Below, piece by piece: positions 6,109-6,142 of a DNA stretch of 6,142 bases (positions are counted from its first letter, which is position 1; each line of letters begins with the position of its first letter). Both the position numbers and the translations under genes were made by a program. A model generated the notes under the pieces. It did no database searches. It was not told the DNA's origin and saw nothing but the letters and a program-made list of their open reading frames with translations. The stretch is from NCBI GenBank assembly GCA_937868025.1, contig CALMLJ010000098.1, forward strand, positions 1-6,142. Direction: 5' to 3'. This DNA is from an uncultured Acidimicrobiaceae bacterium (GTDB lineage Bacteria > Actinomycetota > Acidimicrobiia > Acidimicrobiales > Microtrichaceae).

Positions 6109-6142
6109 CGCCGCCAATGGTAGATCAGGGTGTCAAATTGGG
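6105..6142 (-). CDS. Possible 3' end of an upstream coding region (partial, 5' end outside window)
   Basis: One minus-strand frame entering from the right edge reads QFDTLIYHWRRR and then stops at TGA (6107-6105). That stop overlaps a GTG (6108-6106) in the frame of folP, giving a GTGA junction identical in form to the folK/DUF2520 and nadB/nadC junctions in this window. This is the only reason to prefer this frame. The other two frames stop at 6135-6133 and 6127-6125 and could equally be the end of the upstream gene. Twelve residues are too few to name a product. In related actinobacterial clusters folE often precedes folP, but these residues cannot confirm that. Confidence 0.3.
   Translation of the reverse strand, partial: QFDTLIYHWRR

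Larger units (their letters stand above)
1..6117 (-). other. Cofactor-biosynthesis operon: folP, phosphatase-like gene, folB, folK, DUF2520 gene, panC, nadB, nadC
   Basis: All eight genes share one strand. Gaps are 10 bases (folP to phosphatase-like), 3 (phosphatase-like to folB) and 1 (DUF2520 to panC). Overlaps are 1 (folB/folK), 4 (folK/DUF2520, GTGA), 8 (panC/nadB, ATGTCTGA) and 4 (nadB/nadC, GTGA). No hairpin-plus-T terminator fits in any gap, so a single transcript with coupled translation is the simplest reading. The promoter must lie beyond the right edge or upstream of a further gene. Both ends of the operon are outside the window. Confidence 0.85.

Noticed and set aside
6131..6136. 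TTGACA on the minus strand just upstream of folP, a perfect -35 hexamer
   Set aside because: No TATAAT-like -10 lies 16-18 bases downstream; that stretch is GGCGGCGG. TACCAT (6122-6117) is at the wrong spacing for this hexamer. Too little upstream sequence is present to call a promoter.
1..6142. Mobile elements, CRISPR arrays, tRNA or riboswitches
   Set aside because: No inverted repeats with a transposase, no spaced direct repeats, and no tRNA-like folds were seen. Nearly every base is coding.

Overview
The window is a tightly packed block of eight genes, all on the minus strand, so transcription runs from the right edge to the left edge. The high GC content, the strong G/C preference at third codon positions, and the frequent GTG starts and TGA stops point to a high-GC actinobacterium. 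The order folP-folB-folK-(Rossmann/DUF2520)-panC matches, from memory, the folate/pantothenate cluster of mycobacteria and relatives. The nadB-nadC continuation and the lack of panD between panC and nadB suggest a deeper-branching class such as Acidimicrobiia. That placement is an inference, not a measurement.

Layout in transcription order: a possible 3' end of an upstream gene (6142-6105); folP, dihydropteroate synthase (6108-5272); a 174-residue protein resembling a dual-specificity phosphatase but without the catalytic cysteine (5261-4737); folB, dihydroneopterin aldolase (4733-4371); folK, HPPK (4371-3919); a Rossmann/DUF2520 protein (3922-3194); panC, pantothenate synthetase (3192-2296); nadB, L-aspartate oxidase (2303-720); and nadC, quinolinate phosphoribosyltransferase (723-1, running off the left edge after 241 codons). 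Only 14 bases lie between genes. Four junctions overlap, by 1, 4, 8 and 4 bases. There is no intergenic room for a terminator or for a full internal promoter, so the block reads as one translationally coupled operon.

Metabolically it joins three cofactor branches. FolB, FolK and FolP make 7,8-dihydropteroate from dihydroneopterin and p-aminobenzoate. PanC, perhaps with the DUF2520 protein supplying pantoate, makes pantothenate. NadB and NadC take aspartate toward NaMN, with NadA not in view.

The most interesting item is the gene between folP and folB. Its product carries His-His-x5-Arg where a protein tyrosine/dual-specificity phosphatase has His-Cys-x5-Arg. It therefore looks like a conserved-fold pseudophosphatase, or a repurposed phosphatase fold, built into a folate operon. 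The other genes are ordinary and intact. The second point of interest is the DUF2520 protein next to panC as a candidate ketopantoate reductase.
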